64,000 nucleotides of DNA from Methylomonas sp. MK1 (GTDB taxonomy: Bacteria; Pseudomonadota; Gammaproteobacteria; Methylococcales; Methylomonadaceae). The stretch covers positions 3,038,001 through 3,102,000 of the forward strand of contig NZ_AQOV01000001.1 in the NCBI RefSeq assembly GCF_000365425.1. The letters run 5' to 3'. Under the pieces are notes generated by a model that worked only from the letters and a program-made list of their open reading frames with translations, did not search any database and was not told the origin of the DNA. Positions 8,935 through 17,820 of this stretch are shown in pieces (position 1 is the first letter of the stretch; the number at the start of each line of letters is the position of its first letter). The position numbers and the translations under genes were made by a program.

Positions 8935-10335
8935 ATGCCCGCCAAACCCCGCCGCCCGATGTTATGGATTGTTTCAGCCCTATCGGCGCTATGGGCCGTA
9001 GGCTGCGAATCGCCTGCGTCTCGGGACCCACATGCTTTGGCTTTTCAGGCACCGCCACACTGGAGCAGCAACGGCCATTTTGCCGAAGCAGCCGCAACGG
9101 ACTGGTTGACAGAGTTTAACGATCAGCATTTAACGATCTTGGTACAGCAAGGCCTGAGAGATAACTTCGACTTAAAAAGTGCCGCTGCCCGCGTCGACGC
9201 GGCCCGCGAGCAAGCCGTTATCGCCGGTTCCGGCCGCTGGCCGCAACTGTCGTTAACACCCGGGTATCAGCGCGCAAAGACCAATATGGGCGGCGAAAGC
9301 AGCGAATCCGGCGCGTTTACGGCGCTGTTCAACCTGAGTTGGGAGCTGGATGTCTGGGGCCGGATCAGGGCGGGACAACAAGCGGCTGAAACCGAAGCCG
9401 AGGCGACTGGCGACGATTATCGCGCCGTGCAATTATCGCTGGCGGCACGGATTGCCCAAGCCTATTTCGAATTCAGTGAAGCCCAATTGCAAGCGACGGT
9501 GGCGGCACAGTCGGTCAAAGACCGCGGCACCATTGTCGATCTGGTGCGCGGCCGTTTCAACAGGGGGTTGACCCGCGGCCTGGATTTGCGCTTGGTGCTG
9601 ACCGATCTGGCGAATGCCGAAGCGCAGCTGGCGCAAGCCCGTAATGATGTGCAATTGTTGGGCAAGCGCCTGCAAACCTTACTGGGCCGGTATCCGGGGA
9701 ATGATCCAGTTAGGCAGGAATTCGACGCTACATTTCGATTACCGCAGCCGCCGGAAACCTTGAGCGCCGGTTTGCCGGCCGAGCTGTTGGAACGCCGCCC
9801 GGACGTCATCGCCGCGTTCAAACGCTTGCGGGCCGCTGATTCCCGATTGGAAAGCGCCGAAAAAGCCTTGCTGCCGCGCGTGACGCTGACCGGTGCCGGC
9901 GGCGCCAGCAGCGCGGCCTTGACCGAGATCATCGACCCGCGCGCGGCGGCCTGGAATTTGGCCGCCGGCCTGGCGCAGCCGCTGTTTACCGGCGGCCGGC
10001 TGCAAGGCGAGATTCGCTTCAACGAAGCCAAAGTCCGGGAAGCGTTCAACCAATACCAAAGCGTGGCCTTGAACGCCTTTCGCGAGGTGGAGCAAGCACT
10101 GGCCGCCGAAGCCTGGCTGCGCACCCAGGAACAGGCCTTACGCGAAGCCGTCGAGCAAACCGAAGCCAGCCGTAAGCTGGCGGTATATTCCTACCGGCAG
10201 GGATTGATCGAAATCCTCACCTTGCTCGACAGCTACCGCAGCACCCTCAATGCCCAAAGCGCGCATTTGGCCGTGCAACGGCAACTATTGAACAATCGTA
10301 TCAATCTCTATTTGGCATTAGGCGGTGGCGTTTGA
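8935..10335 (+). CDS. RND efflux outer-membrane lipoprotein (NodT/OprM family)
   Basis: The outer-membrane channel of a tripartite efflux pump. Of its 466 residues, the N-terminal signal ends in a lipobox (LWAVGC) with Cys near residue 24. Two TolC-like repeats follow, marked by WLTEFNDQHLTILVQQGL, FNLSWELDVWGRIRAG, ERRPDVIAAFKRLRAAD and YRQGLIEILTLLDSYRSTLNAQ. An internal ATG at codon 9 would also leave a working signal. Its stop overlaps the TTG start of the adaptor, so the three genes form one operon. Confidence 0.92.
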   Translation: MPAKPRRPMLWIVSALSALWAVGCESPASRDPHALAFQAPPHWSSNGHFAEAAATDWLTEFNDQHLTILVQQGLRDNFDLKSAAARVDAAREQAVIAGSGRWPQLSLTPGYQRAKTNMGGESSESGAFTALFNLSWELDVWGRIRAGQQAAETEAEATGDDYRAVQLSLAARIAQAYFEFSEAQLQATVAAQSVKDRGTIVDLVRGRFNRGLTRGLDLRLVLTDLANAEAQLAQARNDVQLLGKRLQTLLGRYPGNDPVRQEFDATFRLPQPPETLSAGLPAELLERRPDVIAAFKRLRAADSRLESAEKALLPRVTLTGAGGASSAALTEIIDPRAAAWNLAAGLAQPLFTGGRLQGEIRFNEAKVREAFNQYQSVALNAFREVEQALAAEAWLRTQEQALREAVEQTEASRKLAVYSYRQGLIEILTLLDSYRSTLNAQSAHLAVQRQLLNNRINLYLALGGGV

Positions 10336-11510
10336 ATCCGCAAGTACTCAATTTAAAAATTCTGTTACCGATCCTGGTCTTGCTCGCGGCGGCCGGCGCG
10401 GCCTGGGCGATTATCGCCGCCAAGCCGCAAACCGTTCAGCAGAGCGCCGAACCGACTATTCCCAAGGTCAACGTCGTTCGCGCCGAACCGCAAAGCCTGC
10501 GGCTGAACGTGATGTCGCAAGGCGTGGTGGCGCCGCGCGAGACTATCGATTTGGTGACCGAAGTGGGCGGCAAGCTGGTGCAAGTCCATCCGGCCATTGT
10601 CGCCGGCGGTTTCTTCGCCGCCAACGAATTGCTGCTGACTATAGACCCGCGCGATTACGATTATGCCATCGTTGCCGCCGAAGCCCAGCTGGCCGAGGCC
10701 CAGCGAGTCTTGATCAACGAACAGGCCCAAGTCGAGCAAGCGCGTAGCGAATGGCAAGCGTTGGGCGAAGGCGAGCCTACTGCGTTGGCGCTGCGGAAGC
10801 CGCAATTAGCGGAAGCGCAAGCCAAGCTCAAGGCCGCCGAAGCCGATCTGGCCAAGGCCAAACTCAATCGCAGCCGCTGCGAATTGCGGGCGCCGTTTGC
10901 CGGCCGGGTGCTCAGCAAACAGGCAGGTTTGGGGCAATATATTCAGTCCGGCGCGGCCGTGGCGCGAATTTACGCCAGCGATGTCGCCGAAATACGTCTG
11001 CCCATCAGCACCGAGCAACTGGCCTTTTTGGAACTGCCCTTGGGGCAACATGGCAAGATCGGCCACTGGCCGGCGGTGACTTTGCGCGCGGAACTGGCCG
11101 GCAAGCCGCATAGCTGGCAAGGCCGCATCGTCCGCAGCGAAGCGGCGCTGGACGACAACAGCGGTCAGCTCTATCTGGTTGCGCAAGTCGCCGAGCCGTT
11201 CCGGGAAACCTCGGATAGCCCGCCCTTGCTGAGCGGTTTGTTCGTGCAAGCCGAGATCGAAGGGGTGCTCCGCGACGGTCTGTTTGCGCTGCCGCGCACC
11301 GCATTGAACGGTTTGCAACAAGCCAAGCTGGTCGACGCCGAGCAACGTCTGGAAATTCGCCAACTACAAGTGCTGCGCCACGAAGCCGAGCGCGTCGTCG
11401 TCAAGGCCGGTTTAAATCCCGGCGACCGGGTGGTGGTGTCGGAAATGCCGGTGCCGGTGGCGGGAATGAAAGTCAACGCAGTCGAAGCACAGCCTGAAGC
11501 CGCCCCATGA
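10332..11510 (+). CDS. RND efflux periplasmic adaptor subunit
   Basis: The membrane-fusion protein linking pump and channel, 392 residues. It starts at a TTG overlapping the preceding stop codon. An N-terminal membrane anchor (LLPILVLLAAAGAAWAIIAA) is followed by the lipoyl-like half motif ETIDLVTEVGGKLVQVHP, a long alpha-hairpin rich in Ala, Glu and Gln (about residues 110-175), and the matching lipoyl half RCELRAPFAGRVLSKQAGLG. Beta-barrel and membrane-proximal domains follow. The end overlaps the pump gene in an ATGA arrangement. Confidence 0.92.
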   Translation: MNPQVLNLKILLPILVLLAAAGAAWAIIAAKPQTVQQSAEPTIPKVNVVRAEPQSLRLNVMSQGVVAPRETIDLVTEVGGKLVQVHPAIVAGGFFAANELLLTIDPRDYDYAIVAAEAQLAEAQRVLINEQAQVEQARSEWQALGEGEPTALALRKPQLAEAQAKLKAAEADLAKAKLNRSRCELRAPFAGRVLSKQAGLGQYIQSGAAVARIYASDVAEIRLPISTEQLAFLELPLGQHGKIGHWPAVTLRAELAGKPHSWQGRIVRSEAALDDNSGQLYLVAQVAEPFRETSDSPPLLSGLFVQAEIEGVLRDGLFALPRTALNGLQQAKLVDAEQRLEIRQLQVLRHEAERVVVKAGLNPGDRVVVSEMPVPVAGMKVNAVEAQPEAAP

Positions 11511-14500
11511 CGTCAGCCAACCAGCGTTTAGGCCTATTGGCCTGGTTTGCCAGCAACCCGGTCGCGGCCAATCTGTTGATGCTGCTGATCCTGACCGGCG
11601 GTGTACTGGGCATCCTCGGCGTCGATAAGGAAGTATTTCCGCGTTTCAGCCCGCATAAAATTCAGATCGAAGCGGTTTTTCCGGGCGCCGGACCGGCGGA
11701 AGTCGAGGAATCGGTGTGCGTACCCATCGAGGAAGCCATCCACGATGTGCCTGGCGTCAAACATCTGCACGGCGAAATCAGAGGCGGTAGCTGCGAGATC
11801 GATGTGGAGGTGCTGCCGGACCACGACCACAACCAGATGATGGCAACGCTGCAAAGCCGGGTGCAAGCCATTCCGCGCCTGCCGAAACAATTGGAAAAAA
11901 TCCAGGTGTTGCCGGCCGACCGCGAGGACGACGACGGCGTGATCTGGCTGGCTTTACACGGCGCCACCGATGCCGCCACCTTGCAGCGCTACGGCGACCG
12001 GATTCAAGAACAATTGGCGGCGATACCCGGCGTCAGTAAGGCCCGCAATTACGGCGAGCTGGCCTATGAAATCGACATCGAAGTGTTGCCGCAACAATTG
12101 CGCAAATACCAACTGACGTTGGACGAAGTGGCTCAAGCGGTGCGCAGGGCCTCGGTCGATCTGCCGGGCGGCCTGATCAAAAATCCGGACGGCGAGCTAT
12201 TGCTGCGCGTCAGCGGCCGGGCCCGCGATGCCGACGCAGTCGGCGCCTTAATCGTCAAGACCTTGCCGGACGGCAACCGAGTGCGCTTGGATCAAATCGC
12301 CACCATTAAAGATGGTCTGGAAGAACGATTGTGGACCTGGCATCACAACGGCCAGACCGCGCAGGGCTGGGAGATTCACACCGAGCAAGACAGCGTCGCG
12401 GTGGCGCGGCGGGTGAAGGCATATGTCGAAGAGATGCGCGCGCAATTGCCGGAAGGCCTGCGCCTGATTACCTGGTGGGACGATTCGCAAGCTTACGACG
12501 AGCGCATCGGCACCTTACTGGAAGACGGCTTGAGCGGTTTCGTGCTGGTCTGTCTGGTGCTGACCTTGTTCTTACGGTTACGAGTGGCGTTGTGGGCCGG
12601 CGTCGGCATTTTTACCTCGGTGCTGGGTGCGTTCTGGCTGATGCCGGCCCTGGATATTTCCCTGAACATGCTGTCCTTGTTCGGCTTTCTGTTGGCAATG
12701 GGGATTTTGGTGGACGATGCCATCATCATCGGCGAAAGCGTGCATAGCAGGCAGATTGAAGGCAAGGAGTCGCCATTACAGGCCACGATTAGCGGCGTGC
12801 GGGAAGTGGCACTGCCGGTCAGTCTGTCGGTGTTGATCGTGCTGGTGGCGTTTTTGCCCGGTCTGTTTTTGCCCGGCTGGGCCGGACAGATGATGCGGCC
12901 GATTTGTCTGGTGATGATTCTGACCCTGGTATTCTCGCTGGTCGAAGCCTTGCTGATTCTGCCGTCGCATCTGGTCGGCGACACCGACTCAAAAGCAAAC
13001 CCAAGTCGCTTACAACGCTTGCGCGAGCGCATGAATCGGGGCTTGGATCGTTTCGTCGTGCGCGTTTATAAGCCTTTGCTGGAAACCGCGCTGGCCTGGC
13101 GTTATTTGACCGTCGCGATCTTCATCGCGCTGCTGGCTATCTGTGCGGCGTTGGTGCTCAGTGATCGCGTGCGGCAATCGATAAATCCCGATGTCACCAA
13201 GGACAGCTTTTGGGTATCGATGAAGCTTCCACAGAGTGCGCCGTACAGCGAGACGCAGGCATTGGCGAACCAGGTGGAAAAAGCTTTGTTTGCCTTGCGC
13301 GACGAGCTGGACGGCATCGCGCAATCCGGTCAGCCCGCCGCCGATAGCGTTGCCGCCGCCCATGCCAACGACGATAGCGTCATCGTCGGCGTGGAAACCG
13401 CGATCTGGGACCATGGCGCCGGCATCTGGCTGGAGTTCTCGGCGGAAGGCCGCAAGCGCTTGAAAGTGGAGCAGTTCATCCGCGACTGGCGGCAACGGAT
13501 CGGCGACATCGGTCGCGGCAAGGTCGATTTTATTTATAAGGAAGGCGACGTACCTTACGACATCGAGTTGAATCTAGGCGCCGGCGACCCAAGCCTGCTG
13601 CAACCCGCCGCCGAGCAACTTAAAAAGATACTGGAAGCCTTTCCCGGCGTTTACGATGTGATCGACTCGTCCGAACCGGGCAAACCGGAAGTGCGGCTGG
13701 CGCTGAAGCCGGAAGCCGAACGCCTGGGCTTGCGCCTGGAACAACTGGCCGAGCAAGTCCGCCAGGGTTATTACGGCGAGGAAGTGCACCGCTTCCTGCG
13801 CGGCCGCCGCGAAGTAAAAGTGATGGTGCGCTATCCGTTGGAACAACGGCAATCGCTGGATACACTGAAGGCGCAACCGGTACGCCTGCCGAACGGCAGC
13901 AGCGTGCCGCTAAACGATCTGGCCGAGATCAAATTGGTGCAAGGCTATTCCCGGTTGAACCGCGAAGACCGGCATCGCGTGTTGAAGGTACAAGCCCGCG
14001 TCGATCCGACCAAGGCCGATGTCAACGGTATTTACGCCGCGCTGGAAAGCGGCGCCTTGCCGCGTCTGGAGCAGGCGTTTCCCGGCTTGAATGTGCAAAT
14101 CGGCCAACAGCGCCAGGAACAGGAAGCGATGCTGGCGGCGTTTGGTAAGAACACGCTGATCGCGCTGTTGGTGATTTATGCGTTGATCGCGGTGCCGTTT
14201 AAGTCCTACAGCAAACCGCTGATCTTTTTGCTGGCGGCGCCGGTGGCCTGGAGCGGCGCGGTGCTGGCGCATTGGGCGGCGGGCTTGCCCTTATCTATGG
14301 AATCGCTAGTGGGCATGATCGCGGCCAGCGGTGTGGTGGTGAACGATAGCTTGGTACTGCTGGACTACATCCGCCAACACGGTGACGAGGATACGCCGGT
14401 GGAAAACCTGATCGGCACCGCCTGTGTCGCGCGCTTCCGCCCGATTCTATTAGCCTTTTTAACCAACTTCGCCGGCTTCCTGCCGACCCTGATAGAGACC

Positions 14501-14638
14501 AGCCCGCAAGCGCAATTCCTGATCCCGATGACCCTGTCGCTGTCGGCCGGCCTGCTGATCGGCATGGCCGCCAGCTTGATTTTGACGCCGGTCTGTTATG
14601 CGATTTTGGGGGCCAGGCGACAAGCAGCATCGATGTGA
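11507..14638 (+). CDS. RND efflux transporter permease (AcrB/MMPL superfamily)
   Basis: The 1043-residue inner-membrane pump. There is one helix near residues 20-38, then a large periplasmic loop beginning VFPGAGPAEVEESVCVPIEEAIHDVPG, a helix bundle with GILVDDAIIIGESVHS (the conserved motif with paired Asp), a second loop, and a C-terminal bundle with ASGVVVNDSLVLLDYIRQ. Several pump features match the HAE families of proton-driven drug exporters, but the substrate is not predictable. Last gene of the three-gene operon; no dedicated regulator is adjacent. Confidence 0.93.
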   Translation: MTSANQRLGLLAWFASNPVAANLLMLLILTGGVLGILGVDKEVFPRFSPHKIQIEAVFPGAGPAEVEESVCVPIEEAIHDVPGVKHLHGEIRGGSCEIDVEVLPDHDHNQMMATLQSRVQAIPRLPKQLEKIQVLPADREDDDGVIWLALHGATDAATLQRYGDRIQEQLAAIPGVSKARNYGELAYEIDIEVLPQQLRKYQLTLDEVAQAVRRASVDLPGGLIKNPDGELLLRVSGRARDADAVGALIVKTLPDGNRVRLDQIATIKDGLEERLWTWHHNGQTAQGWEIHTEQDSVAVARRVKAYVEEMRAQLPEGLRLITWWDDSQAYDERIGTLLEDGLSGFVLVCLVLTLFLRLRVALWAGVGIFTSVLGAFWLMPALDISLNMLSLFGFLLAMGILVDDAIIIGESVHSRQIEGKESPLQATISGVREVALPVSLSVLIVLVAFLPGLFLPGWAGQMMRPICLVMILTLVFSLVEALLILPSHLVGDTDSKANPSRLQRLRERMNRGLDRFVVRVYKPLLETALAWRYLTVAIFIALLAICAALVLSDRVRQSINPDVTKDSFWVSMKLPQSAPYSETQALANQVEKALFALRDELDGIAQSGQPAADSVAAAHANDDSVIVGVETAIWDHGAGIWLEFSAEGRKRLKVEQFIRDWRQRIGDIGRGKVDFIYKEGDVPYDIELNLGAGDPSLLQPAAEQLKKILEAFPGVYDVIDSSEPGKPEVRLALKPEAERLGLRLEQLAEQVRQGYYGEEVHRFLRGRREVKVMVRYPLEQRQSLDTLKAQPVRLPNGSSVPLNDLAEIKLVQGYSRLNREDRHRVLKVQARVDPTKADVNGIYAALESGALPRLEQAFPGLNVQIGQQRQEQEAMLAAFGKNTLIALLVIYALIAVPFKSYSKPLIFLLAAPVAWSGAVLAHWAAGLPLSMESLVGMIAASGVVVNDSLVLLDYIRQHGDEDTPVENLIGTACVARFRPILLAFLTNFAGFLPTLIETSPQAQFLIPMTLSLSAGLLIGMAASLILTPVCYAILGARRQAASM

Positions 14639-14719
14639 AAACCAAAGCTGTAAGTTTGGCTTGATGCCTTGGTGGAGGTGGGATTTTCGCAGGTACCGAT
14701 GTTGCCACCGCTGCCTGAA

Positions 14720-14856
14720 TTATTAACCCGGCCCTTAAATGCCGTTCGCCTTTATGCCCTTGAGGGTATTGAGCCTGTCGATGTGCGCACCCGCCTGGGC
14801 TCCGACGAGCTCAGCCCGAACGGAATAGCAGTGATAAATTTAGGGACGGGTTAATA
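14720..14856 (+). repeat. MITE-like palindromic element, copy 1
   Basis: Ends in imperfect inverted repeats: TTATTAACCCGGCCCT on the left and AGGGACGGGTTAATA on the right. Inside are segments CCGTTCGCC, TGAGCCTGTCGA and CAGCCCGAACGGA, then GTGATAAATT near the right end. A shorter version in the opposite orientation lies at 32452-32548. No coding capacity. The centre contains the widespread CCGTTCG...CGAACGG type palindrome, and copy 1 has about 40 bp of extra sequence in the middle. Confidence 0.7.
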
Positions 14857-15233
14857 GCGGCTGATTCGCGTTGTAAGGAAATCCAATCACGCCGGTGCTA
14901 TGCTGAAGGTACGGTGGCAGCGTCGGGGCTTTTCAACTACTACCATCATAGCTTTGGGGAGGTCTGAAAAAATTGTCATCGTTGTGTATGCGCGGATCTA
15001 GTAATGTGATTGCAAAGGGCTCGCGCTTTCTGGGGAGCGGCGATTGGGTATTGTTATAAATTACCTTGGGGAAAGGTCGGCGCCGCTCAGTTTTTCCGTT
15101 CTTTTTTAAAATAGCCACTTTTATCTCAGAATTTTTGGGCACGTTGTTCTTTACTTTGTCGTCAGTATTACTAGCCTGTGCCTGCCAATTTTGAGAATGG
15201 GTACAGTGATCTTTTCATGCACGGGAGTCCACC
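14857..15233. other. Intergenic region upstream of the metzincin lipoprotein
   Basis: About 380 bp without a believable gene. A GGAG ribosome binding site lies just before the ATG at 15234, so the promoter of that gene should lie here, but I cannot place it. Confidence 0.5.
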
Positions 15234-17531
15234 ATGAACAAACAGACATTCATCGCATCCGCTGTCATCACTACTTTAGTGGGTTGCGCCACACCACCGA
15301 TTGAACAGAAAGCAACAATCGAAAATGATTTGAGTACCGAATTACCCGCCTCAGCCGCCGGCATATCTGCAGAGCCTTTGTACTTTTCTTCGCAACAAGA
15401 AGCCGAAGGCGCTTTGATCGGTTATAACTACGGGCTGACCCTGCTTGCCGATGGCCGAGTTCAAGCATTCGTCTCCGGTTTAAATGGGTCGGGCATGGAA
15501 AACCCATTCGACGTGGTTAGGGCAAAAGCGCAAAGTTCGTCAGCCAAAATTACCGACTTGGCCGAGGCGGAAACTGAAATGGCATTTCCGCAAATTACGC
15601 TAACCGAGAAAAAGAACGGCCAGGCAGCTATCGACGCATTGGGCGATAAGCTGGGGGATGTTGCTAAAGCCTACGACATGTCCAGCGAGCGCCTGGAAGA
15701 TATATTGCGCACCGATGCGTCGGCCTGGATCGATGAAAGCGGCCGCCTGCTCTATATCGACGAACATACCAATGTTACTCAGGGGCAAGGCGAACAAGAA
15801 ACCGCCACGGTAACCAGCACGGGTAGCAGCGTGGCAAGCGCGGCAACGGCCGACCCGTTCGCCCTGCACAGCAAGCCAGGTTCGAATCGCGTTATCTATT
15901 TGGATTTCAACGGCCATGTAGCAACGAATACGGCGTGGAGTACGACTGCTCTTAATGCCCAAGCCTACGATATCGACAGCAACCCAGGCGCATTCAGCAG
16001 CGCGGAATTAAATAACATTCGCGAGATCTGGCAGCGCGTAGCGGAAGACTACGCGCCGTTCGATGTTGACGTTACCACGCAGGAACCCGTTTTGGATGCC
16101 CTGAGACGCACCAGCACCAGCGATGTGCAGTACGGCACTCGAGTAGTCGTTACCCGTTCCATGCCGCAACTTTGCAACCAAACTTGCGGCGGTGTGGCTT
16201 ACGTTAATGTGTTTTCATATTATTCAGCCGCCTATCCGGAGCGCTATAGGCCCGCCTGGGTATTCTTCGACAAACTGGGCAACGGTTATCCCAAATACGT
16301 TGCCGAAGCCGTATCGCACGAAGTCGGGCATAACTTGAACCTCAATCATGATGGCAATGCCTCCACCGGCTATTATGCCGGCCACGGTAGCGGTGCAACC
16401 GGCTGGGCGCCAGTCATGGGGGTGGGTTATTACAAACCTGTCGCACAATGGAGTAAAGGCGAGTATCCGGGCGCTAACAATCTACAAGATGATCTCGCGG
16501 TGATAAATGCTGCGGGTGCTCCAGTACGACCCGATGACTTCCCCGATACAACAGCCAGTGCGGCACCATTGGCAGGCGACGCCGGCACTGTTTTGCAAAA
16601 TGGCATCATCGAACGCACGACGGACGCCGATATTTTCGTGTTTTCAACCGGCGGGGGAAGCGCGCAGTTCAATGTCACGCCCGATGCAATAGCGCCCAAT
16701 TTGGATGTGTTATTAAAGTTAATTGACGCGCAAGGCAATACCGTGGCCCAAGCCAATCCGGTGGACAGCTTGGCGGCATCCTTAAGCGTTTCGCTCAACG
16801 CCGGAAAATATTTCCTGAAAATCGAAGGGGTCGGTAAAGGCGACTTAACTACTGGCTACTCTGACTACGGCAGCCTCGGTCAATATCAAATTACCGGCAA
16901 TTACCCCATTTTGGCTGCGGTGCCACCCGCAGCAGTCATCACGGCTCTGCCAACTGTCGGCGACGCACCACTCAATGTGACGCTGAATGGTTCCGGCTCC
17001 AGTGCTAGAAACGGCTCGATCTCGTCATACGCATGGAATTTCGGCGACGGTTCCGCGGCAACTAGCGGCGCATCGGTCAGTCACATCTACAACACCCCTG
17101 GTGCCTATACCGCAACACTGACCGTTACGGATAGCAGCGGTTTGAAAACCAGTACTTCGCAAAGTATTCAGGCGGCACAAAGTGTCGTAGCAATGAATAT
17201 GAAAGTTGCCAGTACCGTGATGACTCGAAAATTGTTAAGTGGTGGTAAATCGCAATGCGTCGCCAACATTGCCGTTAAATCCGGAACAGCATCAGTTATC
17301 GGTGCCGGCATCTATGGCACTTGGAGCGGTTCTGTCACCTCGGGTACGACAAAAACCAATGTGACCGGAGCTAGCTATTCCATTAGCGGTACGAACGGCT
17401 CGACCAGTCTGAGCAGTGCCCTGCTGCCCAGCAACAGCAAGGGTACCTGCGCGTTTACCGTCACCAAGGTCGTCAAGAATGGCTACTTGTACGATGGCAG
17501 TGGTGCCATTTCACGTAGTTTGTCCTGGTAA
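15234..17531 (+). CDS. Metzincin-type zinc metalloprotease lipoprotein with PKD domain
   Basis: A 765-residue surface or periplasmic protein. The signal peptide ends in a lipobox (TTLVGC, Cys18). The catalytic region contains HEVGHNLNLNH at 362-372, the metzincin zinc site HExxHxxxxxH, followed by Asp as in reprolysins. A pre-peptidase C-terminal-like beta domain follows (about 440-550). A PKD domain lies near 570-650 (SYAWNFGDGSAAT ... AYTATLTVTDSSG), and the protein ends in a Ser/Thr/Gly-rich beta domain with two Cys. The GGAG site before the ATG supports the start. It probably degrades extracellular or envelope protein; the target is unknown. Confidence 0.88.
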   Translation: MNKQTFIASAVITTLVGCATPPIEQKATIENDLSTELPASAAGISAEPLYFSSQQEAEGALIGYNYGLTLLADGRVQAFVSGLNGSGMENPFDVVRAKAQSSSAKITDLAEAETEMAFPQITLTEKKNGQAAIDALGDKLGDVAKAYDMSSERLEDILRTDASAWIDESGRLLYIDEHTNVTQGQGEQETATVTSTGSSVASAATADPFALHSKPGSNRVIYLDFNGHVATNTAWSTTALNAQAYDIDSNPGAFSSAELNNIREIWQRVAEDYAPFDVDVTTQEPVLDALRRTSTSDVQYGTRVVVTRSMPQLCNQTCGGVAYVNVFSYYSAAYPERYRPAWVFFDKLGNGYPKYVAEAVSHEVGHNLNLNHDGNASTGYYAGHGSGATGWAPVMGVGYYKPVAQWSKGEYPGANNLQDDLAVINAAGAPVRPDDFPDTTASAAPLAGDAGTVLQNGIIERTTDADIFVFSTGGGSAQFNVTPDAIAPNLDVLLKLIDAQGNTVAQANPVDSLAASLSVSLNAGKYFLKIEGVGKGDLTTGYSDYGSLGQYQITGNYPILAAVPPAAVITALPTVGDAPLNVTLNGSGSSARNGSISSYAWNFGDGSAATSGASVSHIYNTPGAYTATLTVTDSSGLKTSTSQSIQAAQSVVAMNMKVASTVMTRKLLSGGKSQCVANIAVKSGTASVIGAGIYGTWSGSVTSGTTKTNVTGASYSISGTNGSTSLSSALLPSNSKGTCAFTVTKVVKNGYLYDGSGAISRSLSW

Positions 17532-17820
17532 ATTAATGTTCGGGGGCGGCTGATTCTTGGCTGTCCCCGGCTTATTTCGGAGTTGTCCCGGTTGACGATA
17601 ATTGATTCGAATCGGGATAGCCTTACAAACATTTCCACGGCTGCTTGCATTCCCTGGCTGCTTATCCCTCCTCTCCCAAAAGATTCTGTTGTCTGGTTCA
17701 ACAACAAGCCTTCAAATCGCCGCTCTGCGTAGCCACGTAAACTGCAAAAGACGCGCAAGCCCCTCCCGCGCTAAAATTCCCCTATTGTGCGGCGTCGCAC
17801 CCAGCCAACTTTTTACCATC

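Noticed and set aside
14669..14854. 61-residue ORF between the efflux pump and the metzincin gene
   Set aside because: Most of it is the MITE-like element; no start signals.
17602..17820. N-terminal extension of the ABC-F gene (73 extra residues)
   Set aside because: No homology to the family and no ribosome binding site; the ABC domain starts at the ATG at 17821.
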